Positions 1 through 10,700 of a DNA stretch of 64,000 nucleotides are shown here, piece by piece. The position numbers and the translations under genes are program-made. The stretch spans positions 60,777,449 through 60,841,448 of the forward strand of contig CM055099.1 in NCBI GenBank assembly GCA_029204225.1, read 5' to 3'. A model generated the notes under the pieces. The model was not told the DNA's origin, did no database searches, and was given only the letters and a program-made list of their open reading frames with translations. Numbering within the stretch: the first letter of the stretch is position 1; each line of letters starts with the position of its first letter. This DNA is from Diphasiastrum complanatum. Lineage: Eukaryota > Streptophyta > Lycopodiopsida > Lycopodiales > Lycopodiaceae.

Positions 1-12
1 ATCTTAGCCAAA

Positions 13-228
13 TTATCTCATTGGCCATCTTTGCTGCTGCAACATACTCTGCTTCACAAGATGACTGAGCCACAATGTTCTGCTTCTTGCTAACCCAAAA
101 AATTGTCGTGCCTGACACAATGGTGCATCCTCCTGAGACACTCTTACAGTCGTCTTTGAGGGATGCCCAACTAGCATCACTATAGGAAAGCATTTGGAAC
201 CCTGCATCACGACAATAACACAAACCAT
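13..228 (-). pseudogene. copia-A RNase H fragment
   Basis: The minus strand over 1-230 encodes the copia RNase H segment ending in a WVSKKQN-like stretch followed by the SCEAEYVAAA core, which carries one of the acidic catalytic positions of Ty1/copia RNase H. The same segment occurs in copia-G at 58400-58510. It is continuous with the RT upstream on the minus strand, with an intervening frame break. The remaining C-terminal part is outside the window. Confidence 0.8.
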
Positions 229-489
229 AATCCTTTGTTAATTGAAGATATTGCAAAATTCGTTTTGCAATCTTCCAACGTGTCGAGTCTGGATTCGTAC
301 AAAATTGGCTCATTCTAAACACTGCATAAGCAATGTCAAAATGTGTGTTATCTGCAAGGTACATCAACGATCCTATCAGTTTCCTGTATGGTGTGAGCTG
401 CATTAATTCTCTCTCTTCTGCATTCCTCGAACAATTTTCGTTTGTCAGCACCGTTTCTGCAAGCATTGGAGTATTCGCTCCTTTGCAAT

Positions 490-1020
490 TCAGCATCTTG
501 AAATCCTCCAGAATTTTTTGGGTGTATCTGGACTGATGAGGGTACAACTTACCTCCGCATAGTCCCTGTCAATCTGCAAGCCAAGGTAACAACTGGCTTC
601 TCCCAGATCTAGAATCTTAAAATGTTTCGAGATGTCTTTCTTCAGTTCAACAATCAGCTTCTCACTCTTGTAGAGTATCAAAGTGTCATCCACATACATA
701 GCCACAATGATGATCTTCTTATCTGTAATTCTCACATACACATTGGAATCATCCATTAGTGGCTTGAATTCTAATGATTTCAGGGCTTGATCCTTCTTTT
801 TGTACCATTGTCGAGCTAACTACTTCAGCCCATAGATACTCATATGCATTCTGCATGCATAATCAGAAAGTGAATTCGAGACATATCCTGGGGGTTGATC
901 CATGTAGACCTCTTCATCTAACTCACCATGCAAGAAGGTTGTCTTCTCATCCACAATGTGGATCCTAAGATCATAAGCAGCTGCATATGCAAATAGTAAA
1001 CATAAGGACGAATGTTTCAT
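490..1020 (-). pseudogene. copia-A reverse transcriptase fragment
   Basis: RNA-dependent DNA polymerase of the copia pol polyprotein. Two blocks are visible. One (about 820-1020) contains the FLHGELDEEVYMDQPPGY motif typical of copia RT. The other (490-756) contains the catalytic YVDD box and LGLQIDRDY. The block between them is interrupted by stops and a frame change. It is a relic with no function expected. Confidence 0.9.
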
Positions 1021-1450
1021 GATAGGAGAGAAGGTCTCAGAATAGTCAATACCATATCTCTAAGAGAATCCCTTCGCTACCAGTCTTGCCTTATATTTCG
1101 AAACATCTCCATTTGGTCCATACTTTAGCTTGTATACTCATTTGCATTCTACAGCCTTTCGCTTATCTAGTAATGGCTGCAATATCCATGCATGTTTCTT
1201 CCTCATGGATCTCATCTCCTCGTTCATGGCTTGGATCCATTTGTCCTTCTCTGGAAATTCAATTGCCTCCTCGAAAGTCTGTGGTTCGCCACTGAATCCA
1301 CAGTACTCTTCTGATGTGGAAGCTGAACTGCTTGTCACATATCTTTCTGGCGCTCTTCGTTGTCTTGTCGACCTTCTAGGAGATCCTCCTGGGACAGCAA
1401 TGCCTTTGCTTTGTCTGCTCTGCTAGGTCCGAAACCATCTTGGTTTACAA

Positions 1451-2200
1451 CTACTGTAGTAGTAGGCTGTCTCTCGAATCTTTTGTCTTCTGATTCGTCA
1501 CTCGAATGCGAAGCGACTCGAAAATCTTTGTTTTTGTCTTCTGCTCTCTCTTCACTGGTGACAGATCATAATACTGTCTTTCAAGGATCTCATACCTGAC
1601 ATGATCATCGTTGGCCATTGTCCTGCTCTCATCAAATCTGACATCTTTGACTGTCTTCACAGTGTTCGTGTCTAGCATGTAGACTTTGTAGTATGACGAA
1701 TTGTTGTCATATCCTACCAGATATCTCTGTTCAGCTTTCTCATCAAGCTTCTTTCAAAGCTTATCAGGAATATGTGCATAAGTTGCACAGCCAAAGATTC
1801 TGATGTGAGACAAGTTGGGCTTTCTACCCCACCATAATTCGTGTGGTGTCACGTGAGGGACAGCAGACTTTCCTGTCATGTCCTGAATGTATGCAGTTGT
1901 AGCTACTGCTTCATCCCATAGTACTCTTGGAGCTTTCGAGTAGGCCATCATGCATCTGACAGCCTCCATCAGGGTCCTATTCTTCCTTTCTGCAACACCG
2001 TTGTGCTATGGTGTGTAAGCTGCAGTCCTTCTATGAATAATACCACAATCATTGCAGAAGTCAGTGAAGCGATTCGAGATGTATTTGCCACCTCGATCTG
2101 TCCTGATCTGCTTCACTTTGTTGCCAATGCATCTCTCTGTCCAATTCACATACTCTGTGAATTTGTCAAGTGCTTCTAATTTATTCTGAATAAAATACAC
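1451..2200 (-). pseudogene. copia-A integrase catalytic core
   Basis: Retroviral-type integrase of the pol polyprotein. The minus strand keeps one frame from 2200 to about 1451 with a few stops. It shows the TDRGGKYIS block with the second catalytic Asp, then HNGVAERKNRT with the catalytic Glu, then the RKPNLSHIRIFGC motif that marks the end of the copia integrase core, followed by the linker towards RT. One stop replaces the residue before HNGVAERKNRT and another lies near 1752. Confidence 0.9.
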
Positions 2201-2372
2201 TCTGGCAAATTTACTATAATCATCAATGAAGGTAATTTAATATTTTGAGCCTCCTACTGAGATCAAATTAAAAGGCCCACAGATGTCAGAATGCACTAGC
2301 TCTAGAATCTTAGTCATTTTGTAGGATTCTTTGACAAATGGAGTGCGAGACATCTTACCCTTCAGACATGCA

Positions 2373-3138
2373 TCACAGGTGGTCGAATTGTTCACATTCG
2401 AGATGTTGACCTGTTATTGCTCCATGATGGCTTGCTTGGTAAAGTGCCATTGAGTTCATATGGCATAGTCTCCTATGCCATCGAGTGTCTGGCGAATCAT
2501 CATGAGTTTGATGCACTTGATCTACAAGCAGGCGTACCTTCAAGTGATATAGATTACCTTTCCTTCTACCTTGAGTGATCAGGGTACTGGTACTAGCATC
2601 AACAACGTTGCATGCTTCATTTGAGAATGTCACACACATCCCTACATCAGCTATTCTTGCCACAAAAATCAAGTCCTACTGCAGTGTAGGCATGAACTAA
2701 ATATCTTCAAGTCGTCTGTCTCTGCCATTCGTGTTGAGCCACAGTGAACCAATACGTTCACTTGATGTTTGGATCCCCAAGAACAATGAATCTTGATGGA
2801 TTAGCACTTCAAAAATCAGACATAATTCGTCTTAATGTCACAAAGTGTGAGGTAGCTCCTGAGTCTAGGATCACCTCCTGTGTGTCAGGTGTTGACATTG
2901 CACAAATGTAGGCGATCGAATTATTTCTGTTCAATCTCTCTTCGTCCATTTTTGAGCTCTTTGGCTCCTCAACATAGGACAAATTGCTACTATTCTCCTG
3001 TCTGCTTTGTGTTGATTTGTTTCTTGGGTTCAAGTGGCAGTCCATGGCTGCATGACCCTTCTTCTGACAGTGGATACACTCAATTTTCGGATTGAGCCAA
3101 CACGTATTGACTGTGTGCCCTTCACGTCTGCATCTCAC
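2373..3138 (-). pseudogene. copia-A gag zinc knuckle, protease and GAG-pre-integrase
   Basis: From 3138 down the minus strand encodes a CCHC knuckle (CIHCQKKGHAAMDC) and then the aspartic protease active site ILDSGATSHFV. In a shifted frame (2672-2373) it continues to the GAG-pre-integrase region, recognised by WHRRLCHMN. Further upstream a basic linker can be followed to about 3300, where gag stops abruptly. Similar linker spacing is seen in copia-F at 50790-51020. Confidence 0.85.
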
Positions 3139-3310
3139 ACATGTCTTCTTTTCTCCACCTTGCTGTTTCGACCTCCCTTTATTCTTCCACTTGCCTTTGT
3201 TGTCCCTTCTGCTTGCTGATCATGATCTTGCCTTTGATTCGACTCCCTCTTAGGCTTGAATTGTTTCTTTGTCTTTTCTTTGTTGCGGTAGATATAAAGT
3301 CCTCAATCCA

Positions 3311-3800
3311 AGGATCCTATTCTAAGCATGCCAATCACAAGCAACACAAGGGAACCTGATGGTGGACAAACCAACCCAACCAGACCTAGATCGAATGGAT
3401 CTAGACCCCAAGCTATGGATCAATCACACAGAGAGGAATGAGGCATCACACCAGCAACATCCTGCCACCCGTCATGCTATCAAGCATACACTAGTGAGAG
3501 CCCAATAGGTATACTTATGCCCTCCAAGGCCCATGCACCACTAGTAGTGCACTGTGACACCTCATTGGACACCTCTACAGCCTATCTTGGCCATATCATC
3601 TAGTTTCCCAATGACTCACTGATAGGTCCATACAAATTCACCATCAAGTGTTTAGGCCTACAACCATTAATTATGACCATGTACGCATAAGGGTCCCAAA
3701 TCCCTTATAGTCACAATTAACTTACGGGTTGTTTGTCTACTGGTCCCTAGTGTGGACATGCTACCTGAGACCAGTCATGGGCATGAGATTCCTTCCCCTT
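3311..3800 (-). other. Probable 3' untranslated region and LTR remnant of the gypsy chromovirus
   Basis: No gene is seen here. On the minus strand a purine-rich tract (AAGGGGAAGG, 3791-3800) follows the chromodomain coding region, as expected of a polypurine tract before a 3' LTR, so the sequence down to about 3311 may be that LTR. No second LTR copy was found to prove it. Confidence 0.4.
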
Positions 3801-4139
3801 ATTCAAGTTCTGTCCTCAGAACTTAAAATTGGAAAAGTTCCTCCTTAAGCATCCTTCTTTTTCCCAAGAATCATCATCGTTTGTATATCCCTTCCATCGA
3901 ACCAGATACTCAATAACTATACGATTTTTCAATCGTTTAGTTCTTGCATCCAAGATCTTTACGGGTTCAAGAAGAGATATACCCAATGATTCATCCAACA
4001 AGTCCAATTGATCTCCAGATCCAAGATGCTTTCCTCCACGTAGACTCTTCTTGAGACGGCTAACGTGAAATACAGGATGCACTTGAGATCCTTCTGGGAG
4101 TTCCAATTGGTAAGCCAAGGATCCAATCTTTTACAAGAT
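3801..4139 (-). pseudogene. Ty3/gypsy chromovirus integrase C-terminus with chromodomain
   Basis: The minus strand reads KIGSLAYQLELPEGS, then VHPVFHVSRLKK, then about 35 residues later the chromodomain core EYLVRWKGY, followed by SWE. These are the standard end of chromovirus pol: the integrase C-terminal domain followed by a chromodomain thought to guide integration to histone marks. In the same frame upstream, two glutamine codons have become stops (near 4131 and 4140). The rest of the integrase is found at 9088-9469, separated by copia-B. Confidence 0.9.
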
Positions 4140-4144
4140 CTAAT
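4140..4144. repeat. Target-site duplication, left copy
   Basis: The five bases CTAAT directly before the 5' LTR of copia-B are repeated directly after its 3' LTR at 9083-9087, as expected for copia integration. Confidence 0.8.
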
Positions 4145-4419
4145 AGTTAGAATTAAAGTAGAATCACTGTGTTACTGTACTGTAGGTCCTATCAGTTGAT
4201 AAGGATCAGTTGGCCTCGCCACGAGGCAAGTCAACGGGACACGCGCCCCGCCAACGGCAACCTGGGTCATGCATGGGTTGCCTGAGTGAACAACTATATG
4301 TACAGTGTAATTTCATTTTGAGAAATACAATTGCTATGTGAGCTTGCTGTGGAGAGTGTTTTTTTGTCTGTGTTACTGTGTATCATGATCTGTGTTCCTA
4401 TGAAAAGCAAGTTCTAAGT
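4145..4419 (+). repeat. 5' LTR of copia-B
   Basis: About 275 bp. The ends are slightly mutated inverted repeats: AGTTAGAATT at the start and AGTTCTAAGT at the end, where TGTTAGAATT and AATTCTAACA would be expected. The segment from 4194 matches 8857-9082. Confidence 0.82.
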
Positions 4420-4431
4420 TGATATCAGAGC
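4420..4431 (+). promoter_or_regulatory. Primer-binding site of copia-B (initiator Met tRNA)
   Basis: TGATATCAGAGC directly follows the 5' LTR. It matches the usual plant TGGTATCAGAGC, complementary to the 3' end of initiator-Met tRNA, at 11 of 12 positions. Confidence 0.85.
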
Positions 4432-5716
4432 CGTACAAGGAGTGTACACAGTACAACATCGTCGTTGAAGAGAGCTTCGGGAAAACTATCTTCTGAGAGT
4501 TCGGGGTTTACGGCGGGTTGAAGACGGAAAGAGAAGCATTGGTGCACGGTTTCTAGTTTATAGAGGTTGCCAAGCTCAGCAGAGGGATTATTAGCCTGTG
4601 CATAGCATCAGACAGGGAAAAATTTGGTGAAAAATTGACAATTTTGAAGCCAGTTGAAAATTAAAACCGAGTTTGGAGTTACGGTTTTTTATACATAACT
4701 GGTGATTTCTTCGCTGTATGTGCACCGTTTTGGATGTCGTAAGGATGGGAAGGAAACTAATTACATTGTCAGCCAGCCATGGAGAGATTTTGAGGTTTAT
4801 GTCAGAGATTTGTGTCCAGATAGTTAACCTAGCAGATTTGCGTAAAAGGTGAAAAAAGCTACTTTGTCAAGTTGAGTTAAAATCACCGTTCTCCACGGAA
4901 TTTCATGATTGAACACTCTACAGACTTGGTATCAGTAGGGCGACTCTGCTCCAGGCCTCAGATCGTGCTCAAATCGATCCAAAAACAAAATTGATCAAGC
5001 AAAAACCAGTTTGGGGAGGCGCGGCCGTAGACAAAGAGGAGCGTGGAGCTCATGCGCAATGAACAGGGCAGCAACTTAGTGTTTTGAAGTGTCCAGCGGC
5101 TTCAAAAGTGTAGTTCGACGCACCGATGCAAGGAAGTCCACAACATCATCTTCACAATGATTGACGGACAGGATTAATTGCATCTGGACCACAGAATTGA
5201 AACTTATCATTGGATTTAACTAAAGTGGGCCCTGAAGAATTGAAGTGTATTTTGGCCTTCAACTTCATTAAAAATTTTCATACTGAAACTGGAGTTGGGT
5301 CCCTTCACAAGTGAAGAGTGAAGTTTCTTGAAGGTGAAGAAACAGTTCAAAAACAAAGAAAATCGCTATTTTTGGTTCCTTTGCCCGTTTTGACCCAAAC
5401 GAAAGGCTATAACCTCCAAACGAAGGGCACCCGGACTGTACCTGCAAGTACGATATAGAAAACAAAGTGATTGTAGTGGAAAAAGTGTTCGGAGTGCGTC
5501 AAAAGTGATTTCACCATTCCACTGGGCACATAGTTGGGAGTTGACGATTGAGTGCATTTCGGAAAGCGACGCCGATTTGGCTTTCAAATTGGTGGGAAAG
5601 CGGCGAGTGGCATGGTAAGGGAAAAAAGTGCAGGTCATTATTTTCAACATCTAACATCATAGTTGTCCTCGACATACTGCTTTTAGCCTACGGCAGAAGT
5701 TTCAAGCAGTTTTGCG
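4432..5716 (+). other. Long untranslated leader of copia-B
   Basis: About 1.3 kb between the primer-binding site and the gag start, with no convincing ORF. The stretch 5230-5500 is clearly similar to 47410-47660, so another member of this family lies there. Confidence 0.6.
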
Positions 5717-6589
5717 ATGGCAAACATGGGAGAGTCCATTTTGAGTGAAAGTAGCAAATTGGACGGGATTTCCAACTATGCAGTGTGGAAATTCAAAATG
5801 AAAAACATATTGATGGAGAAAGACGTGTGGGAAGTTGTCGCAGGTGATGAGAGAAGGTCGTCAAATGAAGCGGATATCAAAGTGTTCGACAAAAAGATGA
5901 GGAAAGCTTTGACCTTCATTAACTTGTCAGTGAAGGATCACATCATTACCCACATTTGTGATGCTGTTACACACAGACAGACATGGGATGTGCTAAAGGA
6001 GCAGTTTGAGACGTCAAATCTGTCTAGAATCATGTTTCTGAAGTCAAAGCTGAATAGTTCCCGAATGGAACAAGGAGAGCACATTCAGACGTACATGACC
6101 AGAATCAAGACAATGAGGTATGAACTACATTCTATTTGTGAGCGCATACGTGATGTGGAGTTGGTGCACAATGCATTATGCGGCATTGCAGAACCCTATC
6201 AAATGTTTGTGAGCGGAATAACATCAAGAGAACGATTGCCAACTTTTGACGAGCTCACAAGAATCTTGATGCAAGAAGAGCAACGACGAGAAATGGTGAA
6301 AGCTAGACGTCAAAATACTGACGATCAAGCACTTGCGACATGCCAAAAACAAGGCAAGGGCAAGGGCAAGAAGAAGTCTAAGCAACAATTTTTCAAGACT
6401 CAGGAGGATGAGGGATCTTCCAGTAAGACCAAGAAGAAAGGCAAGTGCTTCCATTGTGGTAAAAAGGGCCATTGGAAGATTGAATGTCGCAAATTCCTGG
6501 CGGAACAAGGCAAGGGGAAACCAAAGCAAGCAGGTAACTTTGTCGATGAGGGTGAGATTGAAGACTCTAGCATTTTTATTTCTGTATAG
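5717..6589 (+). pseudogene. copia-B gag
   Basis: 290 codons from the ATG at 5717. The N-terminal part has LDGISNYAVWKFKMKNIL, typical of plant copia gag (UBN2-type), and a CCHC knuckle CFHCGKKGHWKIEC lies at about residues 243-256 within a Lys-rich segment. The gag coats RNA in the virus-like particle. A TAG at 6587-6589 separates it from the protease in the same frame. Copia elements normally encode gag-pol in one frame, so this is probably a mutation, though a gag-only product would still result. Confidence 0.88.
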
Positions 6590-7147
6590 TCATCTAATCA
6601 AGATGATCAAGCGTGGTATAGTGACTCGGGAGCCACAAGACACATGACATATAACAAGAATTGGTTCAATAGCTTGAAAGTGTTGGATAATAGAACGTCC
6701 GTTTCACAAGCAAATGGCGATGTGTGCAAGATCAAGGGGATAGGCATTGCTTCAATCCAACTACCTGATGGCAAAAGCAGGATGATCAGGGACGTACTTT
6801 ACGTACCAGGTTCGAAGAAAAATCTACTTTTTGTTGGAGTCATTACTGATCAAAAGTTGAAAGTAGAATTCGCCCATGATCGTTGCTTTGTGAAAGATGT
6901 GAACCAGAAGTTCAAAGTTATTACGGATGGAGTAAGGGAGCCCAATACAAAATTGTAGAGGTTGAATGCTACAATAAAGGGGCAACATGGACTTGTATCA
7001 TCCATTCCATCGCAAACTGAGCTGTGGCATAAGAGGCTTGGTCACTTGAACCTGGGAAGCCTCAATTTGATGAGAAAATTAGAGATGGTAACAGGATTGC
7101 CTACCATAGAAGATCACTTGAAATCAATGTGCGAATCTTTTGTATAA
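6590..7147 (+). pseudogene. copia-B protease and GAG-pre-integrase
   Basis: In the same frame as gag, the protease active site WYSDSGATRHM lies just after the TAG. A second stop at 6956-6958 interrupts the chain, which then continues to the GAG-pre-integrase motif ELWHKRLGHLN. A frameshift at about 7130 leads to the integrase frame. Confidence 0.85.
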
Positions 7148-7836
7148 AGAAGTTCAATAAAGGGGGTGTTGCAAGAGCAAAGAACATCCTGGATTCAATC
7201 CACACAGATTTATGCAGGCCTATGAGGACCATGTCCTTAGGTAAAGCCTTCTATTTCATGACCTTTATTGATGATATGTCATGTAAGACGTGGATCTACT
7301 TCTTGAAGAAGAAATCAGATGCATTTGACAACTTCAAGAGCTTCAAAGATCAAACAGGTAGGAAGATCAAAGACCTAAGATCAGATTGTGGAGGTGAGTA
7401 CAAGTATAATGACTTCAATGATTTTTGTGATCAATGTGGGATTAAAAGACAATTTAAGCAAGCTCATACTCCTGCTCTCAATGGTCTAGTTGAGCGCAAG
7501 AATCGTACGATTGTGAAAAGTGTCAGATCGATGCTAGCTGAGATGAAACTACCAAAAGATTTTGGGTCAGAAGCATGCAGTATGGCAGTCTATCTTCAAA
7601 ATAGAAGTCCTACCATTTCCATACCAAAGATAACACCTGAGGAAGCATTCACGAAGAAGAAGGAAAAGGTGAACCACTTGCAAATCTTTGGATGTAAGGC
7701 CTTTGTACACGTTCCTAAGGAAGAGAGACGTAAACTTGATATAAAAGCTATCAAGTGCATATTCCTAGGATATGATGATCGTGTGAAAGGCTATAGATGT
7801 TTATCCAGTGTAAAACAAAATCCATGTAAGTCATGA
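7129..7836 (+). pseudogene. copia-B integrase
   Basis: 235 codons carrying the catalytic core: TFIDDMS, then RSDCGGEYKYNDF, then LNGLVERKNRTIV with the catalytic Glu, and NHLQIFGCKAFVHVP at its end. It would insert the cDNA copy into the chromosome. The reading frame ends by a frameshift near 7830; the downstream linker continues in another frame (7859-8242). Confidence 0.9.
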
Positions 7837-8147
7837 TGTTATCTTTGATGAATCCAATATGTATGAAGACGAGGATGCTAAGAAGATAGATACATCCAGT
7901 GAGAAAGATGGTATAGTGAAGATACCATCTGATGCTGATCCATTCATTGACCTTCCAAGTGATAAAAAAGATGATACATCTCAAGATACTACTACTCAAC
8001 CTCAAGAGACAGGTTGGAGAGGTAGGGACAAACCTTTTGGTGCAAGAAGGATTGAAGTTGCAGGTGACAAACGCAAAGAGAAGGATGTACCGTGGGATAC
8101 ATTTTCACCAAGAAGCCGATCACCTAACATGAAGCTCCCTAAGTGGT

Positions 8148-8856
8148 TTGAGAGATTGTTGGAGAGCCACGACATGGATGACTTTCCAGGATCATCTAGC
8201 CAGGGAGAGCTACGAAGATCAACAAGAGAGAAGACAACCTGAAAGGTATGAAGCAAATTATGCTCTCATATCTAGCATTATTGAAAGCAAAGAACCTTCG
8301 ACTTATGGTGAAGCGAAGGATGATGACATTTGGGTCAAGGCCATGGGAGAGGAGATGGAGTCAATTGCTAAGCATAGAACATGGGACTTAGTAGAACTAC
8401 CAGTTGGCAAGAAACCCATTGGTTGCAAATGGGTATATAGAACTAAGTACCATGTAGATGAAAGTATAGCAAAGCATAAGGCAAGATTGGTGATCAAAGG
8501 GTATGCACAAAGTAAAGGCATTGACTATGAGGAGACCTTTGCGCTAGTATGTAAGTGGAATACTCCACGTCTACTTGTTGCTTTAGCTTCACATTTTGGT
8601 TGGCCTTTGCATCAGATGGATGTGAAATTTGCTTTTCTAAATGGTGAGTTAGAAGAAGAGGTGTTCATGGATCAACCTGAAGGCTTTGTAACGAAGGGAT
8701 AGGAAAATAAAGTATGTCACTTGAAGAAAGCGCTTTATGGTCTTAAACAGGCACCACGTGCGTGGTATAGCAAGATTGATACCTACTTTCGTTCAAAGGG
8801 GATGGTGAGAACACACTCTGATCCAAATCTATATGTCTTATGCTTTGATGGTAATT
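8148..8856 (+). pseudogene. copia-B reverse transcriptase, N-terminal part only
   Basis: The copia RT N-terminus is recognisable: WDLVELPVGKKPIGCKWVYR, then KARLVIKGYAQ, then FLNGELEEEVFMDQPEGF. A TAG at about 8700 is followed in frame by HLKKALYGLKQAPRAWY. The sequence stops at NLYVLCFDGN, immediately before the YVDD box would appear, because the element jumps straight into its 3' LTR. Confidence 0.88.
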
Positions 8857-9082
8857 AGTTGATAAGGATCAGTTGGCCTCGCCACGAGGCAAGTCGACGG
8901 GACACATGTCCCGCCAAAAGCAACCTGGGTCATGCACGGGTTGTCTGAGTAAACAACTATATGTACATTGTAATTTCATTTTGAGAAATACAGTTGCTAT
9001 GTGAGCTTGTTGTGGAGAGTGTTTTTCTGTCTATGTTACTGTGTAGCATGATCTGTCTTCCTGTGCAAAGCAAATTCTAAGT
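8857..9082 (+). repeat. 3' LTR of copia-B, 5'-truncated
   Basis: 226 bp matching 4194-4419. The first 49 bp or so of the LTR and the polypurine tract are missing, removed together with the RT/RNase H end. Confidence 0.85.
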
Positions 9083-9087
9083 CTAAT
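9083..9087. repeat. Target-site duplication, right copy
   Basis: CTAAT, identical to 4140-4144, flanks the 3' LTR end. Both copies lie at the same point of the interrupted gypsy integrase. Confidence 0.8.
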
Positions 9088-9480
9088 ATGGTCCTCTATA
9101 TCTAGGGGACAATTAATAATGCTTGTCGGTACACATTACACTCGAATCCATCAGGATTCACAAAAAGACCCAATCCCCCATTTGGAAGTCTCTCGGTGAC
9201 CTTTTCAGACTTGCATAAAGTCGGTCCCCATCCCGGGTACTCAAGACATTCTCATGTGCAATTTGTAGCATTTCCTGCATATTATGTAGGAAATCCGCTA
9301 CTTTCTGAAACTTGATCCGACCAAGTCTCAACCGCAATGAGTGATCTAGGCTCAAATTTGTACATAAGCATAAACGGGCTATAACTGGTAGCCAAATGCT
9401 TACTATACCCCAATCTCCATCAAGGATAACTTCCTCTCCGAGGAGATTGCTAAGAAAATATGAATACATATCTTAACCGA
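9088..9480 (-). pseudogene. Ty3/gypsy integrase fragment, other half of the split chromovirus
   Basis: The minus strand encodes a gypsy integrase segment with KVADFLHNMQEML, AHENV, and RSPRDFQMGDWVFL near 9160. In one frame it then reaches SPRYRGPY at 9088-9110, which should be followed by the KIGSLAY segment found at about 4130. The two halves therefore join across copia-B. Upstream of about 9480 similarity to gypsy pol is lost. Confidence 0.8.
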
Positions 9481-10620
9481 TCTTCTGATCACGTGAGTAA
9501 TTCTTCTTTTAAACGATCCGGTACAACTAGAATCTGAACTATGATTCGTCAATCATAATTCATCGGATTCTTGTCCTTTACTCGATAAAAGAGAAGAACT
9601 TCAAGTTTAGAGTCATCTCTAGTTTAGCAAATACGACCGACCAAAAGTGATTAGTGAACTTCAAAGTGCGAATGTTCATAGTGTCACTTTGGTAATCCGT
9701 AAAGCCTAAACAGACACTCTACTAATTACTTGGTCTTTACCCGAACAAACATAGTCGATATGGTAAGATGGCCAGTCATTACCAAGACTCTACTATCTTG
9801 TTTATTTAATCGGGACAAAAACACTATCCACTTCTATGGTTTAGGCATATCCTAGAATCTGAGTTATGATTCGCCAATCTCAAGTTTCCAGATTCCCGAG
9901 ACCATACCCTACCATAAAAGTGCATCACAATTCTTAAATGACACATGAGTTGTTCCAAAAAGTCCTTTCCATTTGGAAAGTTTCAGACTTTTCCAACTCA
10001 CACACGGTGCCAATATAAGGATTGTAACCCAAAAATGCCCTTACTTTAGACATGGCACATATTGCTATTTCAAAGTTAGGATCCCAATCTAGAATACGTC
10101 TAGATTTTTCTCTTAAGATCTAATCTAGAATAACTTAAGATTTACCGGCAAACAACTATCCAACTCTTTTGAGTCTTATGGGATAGCATTCCATACAAAA
10201 ACTGATGATGAAGAGTGAACATTTTGTTTTCTGTTATGATACAATCAATACATTTACATTGAGTACATATCATTTAAATATGATGCTCTTCTCTCTTGCT
10301 TTTCTGAACTTGCCATAATTTGATGACAATGATTACTGAATGTCTTTGTTATATTAAAATCATTTCCAATTTTAGTAATTAAAAACTTGGCCGTGAGCCC
10401 ATAAAAACTGAAACCGTAAATAGGGCCCAACTTGACTTTGAAATTGCAAGTTGAGGCCAAGTTAGGTGTTAAAAATGAATTTGGGCCAGTGCCCTATTTT
10501 TAGAGACAGTTTTTTGAAAAGTCATAAGGAGGTGCCCCATTTCTTGAAGGGGTGCACCTCTAGCCCATTGAGCCCCTACATATGACCAGGGAGGGGTGTG
10601 GGACAACATTCTAATTGTCA
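9481..10620. other. Intergenic, no gene seen
   Basis: AT-rich sequence without a coding signal. A diverged 26-bp repeat occurs at 9529-9554 and 9854-9879 (starting AGAATCTGA and containing TATGATTCG). Confidence 0.5.
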
Positions 10621-10628
10621 TCTTCTTG

Positions 10629-10698
<70 letters not shown>
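10629..10698 (+). repeat. (GA)n microsatellite
   Basis: About 70 bp of nearly pure GA with one early AA interruption. Apparent Arg-Glu and Ser-Leu reading frames through it are by-products of the repeat. Confidence 0.95.

Positions 10699-10700
<2 letters not shown>

Larger units (their letters stand above)
1..3310 (-). mobile_element. Ty1/copia retrotransposon copia-A, degenerate, truncated by window edge
   Basis: Read on the minus strand the order is gag zinc knuckle, protease, GAG-pre-integrase, integrase, reverse transcriptase, RNase H, which is the copia order. The frame is broken by several stops and frameshifts, so it is not autonomous. The gag is cut at about 3310 and no 5' LTR follows it. 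The 3' end lies beyond position 1. Its RT and RNase H closely match the plus-strand element at 57487-59000 (copia-G): both share the YVDDTLIL core and the LGLQIDRDY stretch, so they are one family. Confidence is high for the class; the inner limits are approximate. Confidence 0.93.
4145..9082 (+). mobile_element. Ty1/copia retrotransposon copia-B, nested in a gypsy element
   Basis: A complete insertion with two LTRs, a primer-binding site, gag and part of pol, and a 5-bp target duplication. The order is gag, protease, integrase, RT. The polyprotein is broken by stops (near 6587, 6956 and 8700) and frameshifts (near 7130, 7830 and 8150). The end of RT, all of RNase H, the polypurine tract and the first 49 bp or so of the 3' LTR are missing, so it cannot move by itself. 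The two LTRs differ at about 19 of 226 aligned positions by eye, which implies an old insertion. Confidence 0.93.

Noticed and set aside
5268-5748. Overlapping frames in the copia-B leader
   Set aside because: They lie before gag in untranslated sequence and have no domain; the related leader at 47.4 kb does not keep the frames open.
6224-6647. Minus- and plus-strand frames overlapping copia-B gag
   Set aside because: Shadows of the gag knuckle region in other frames.
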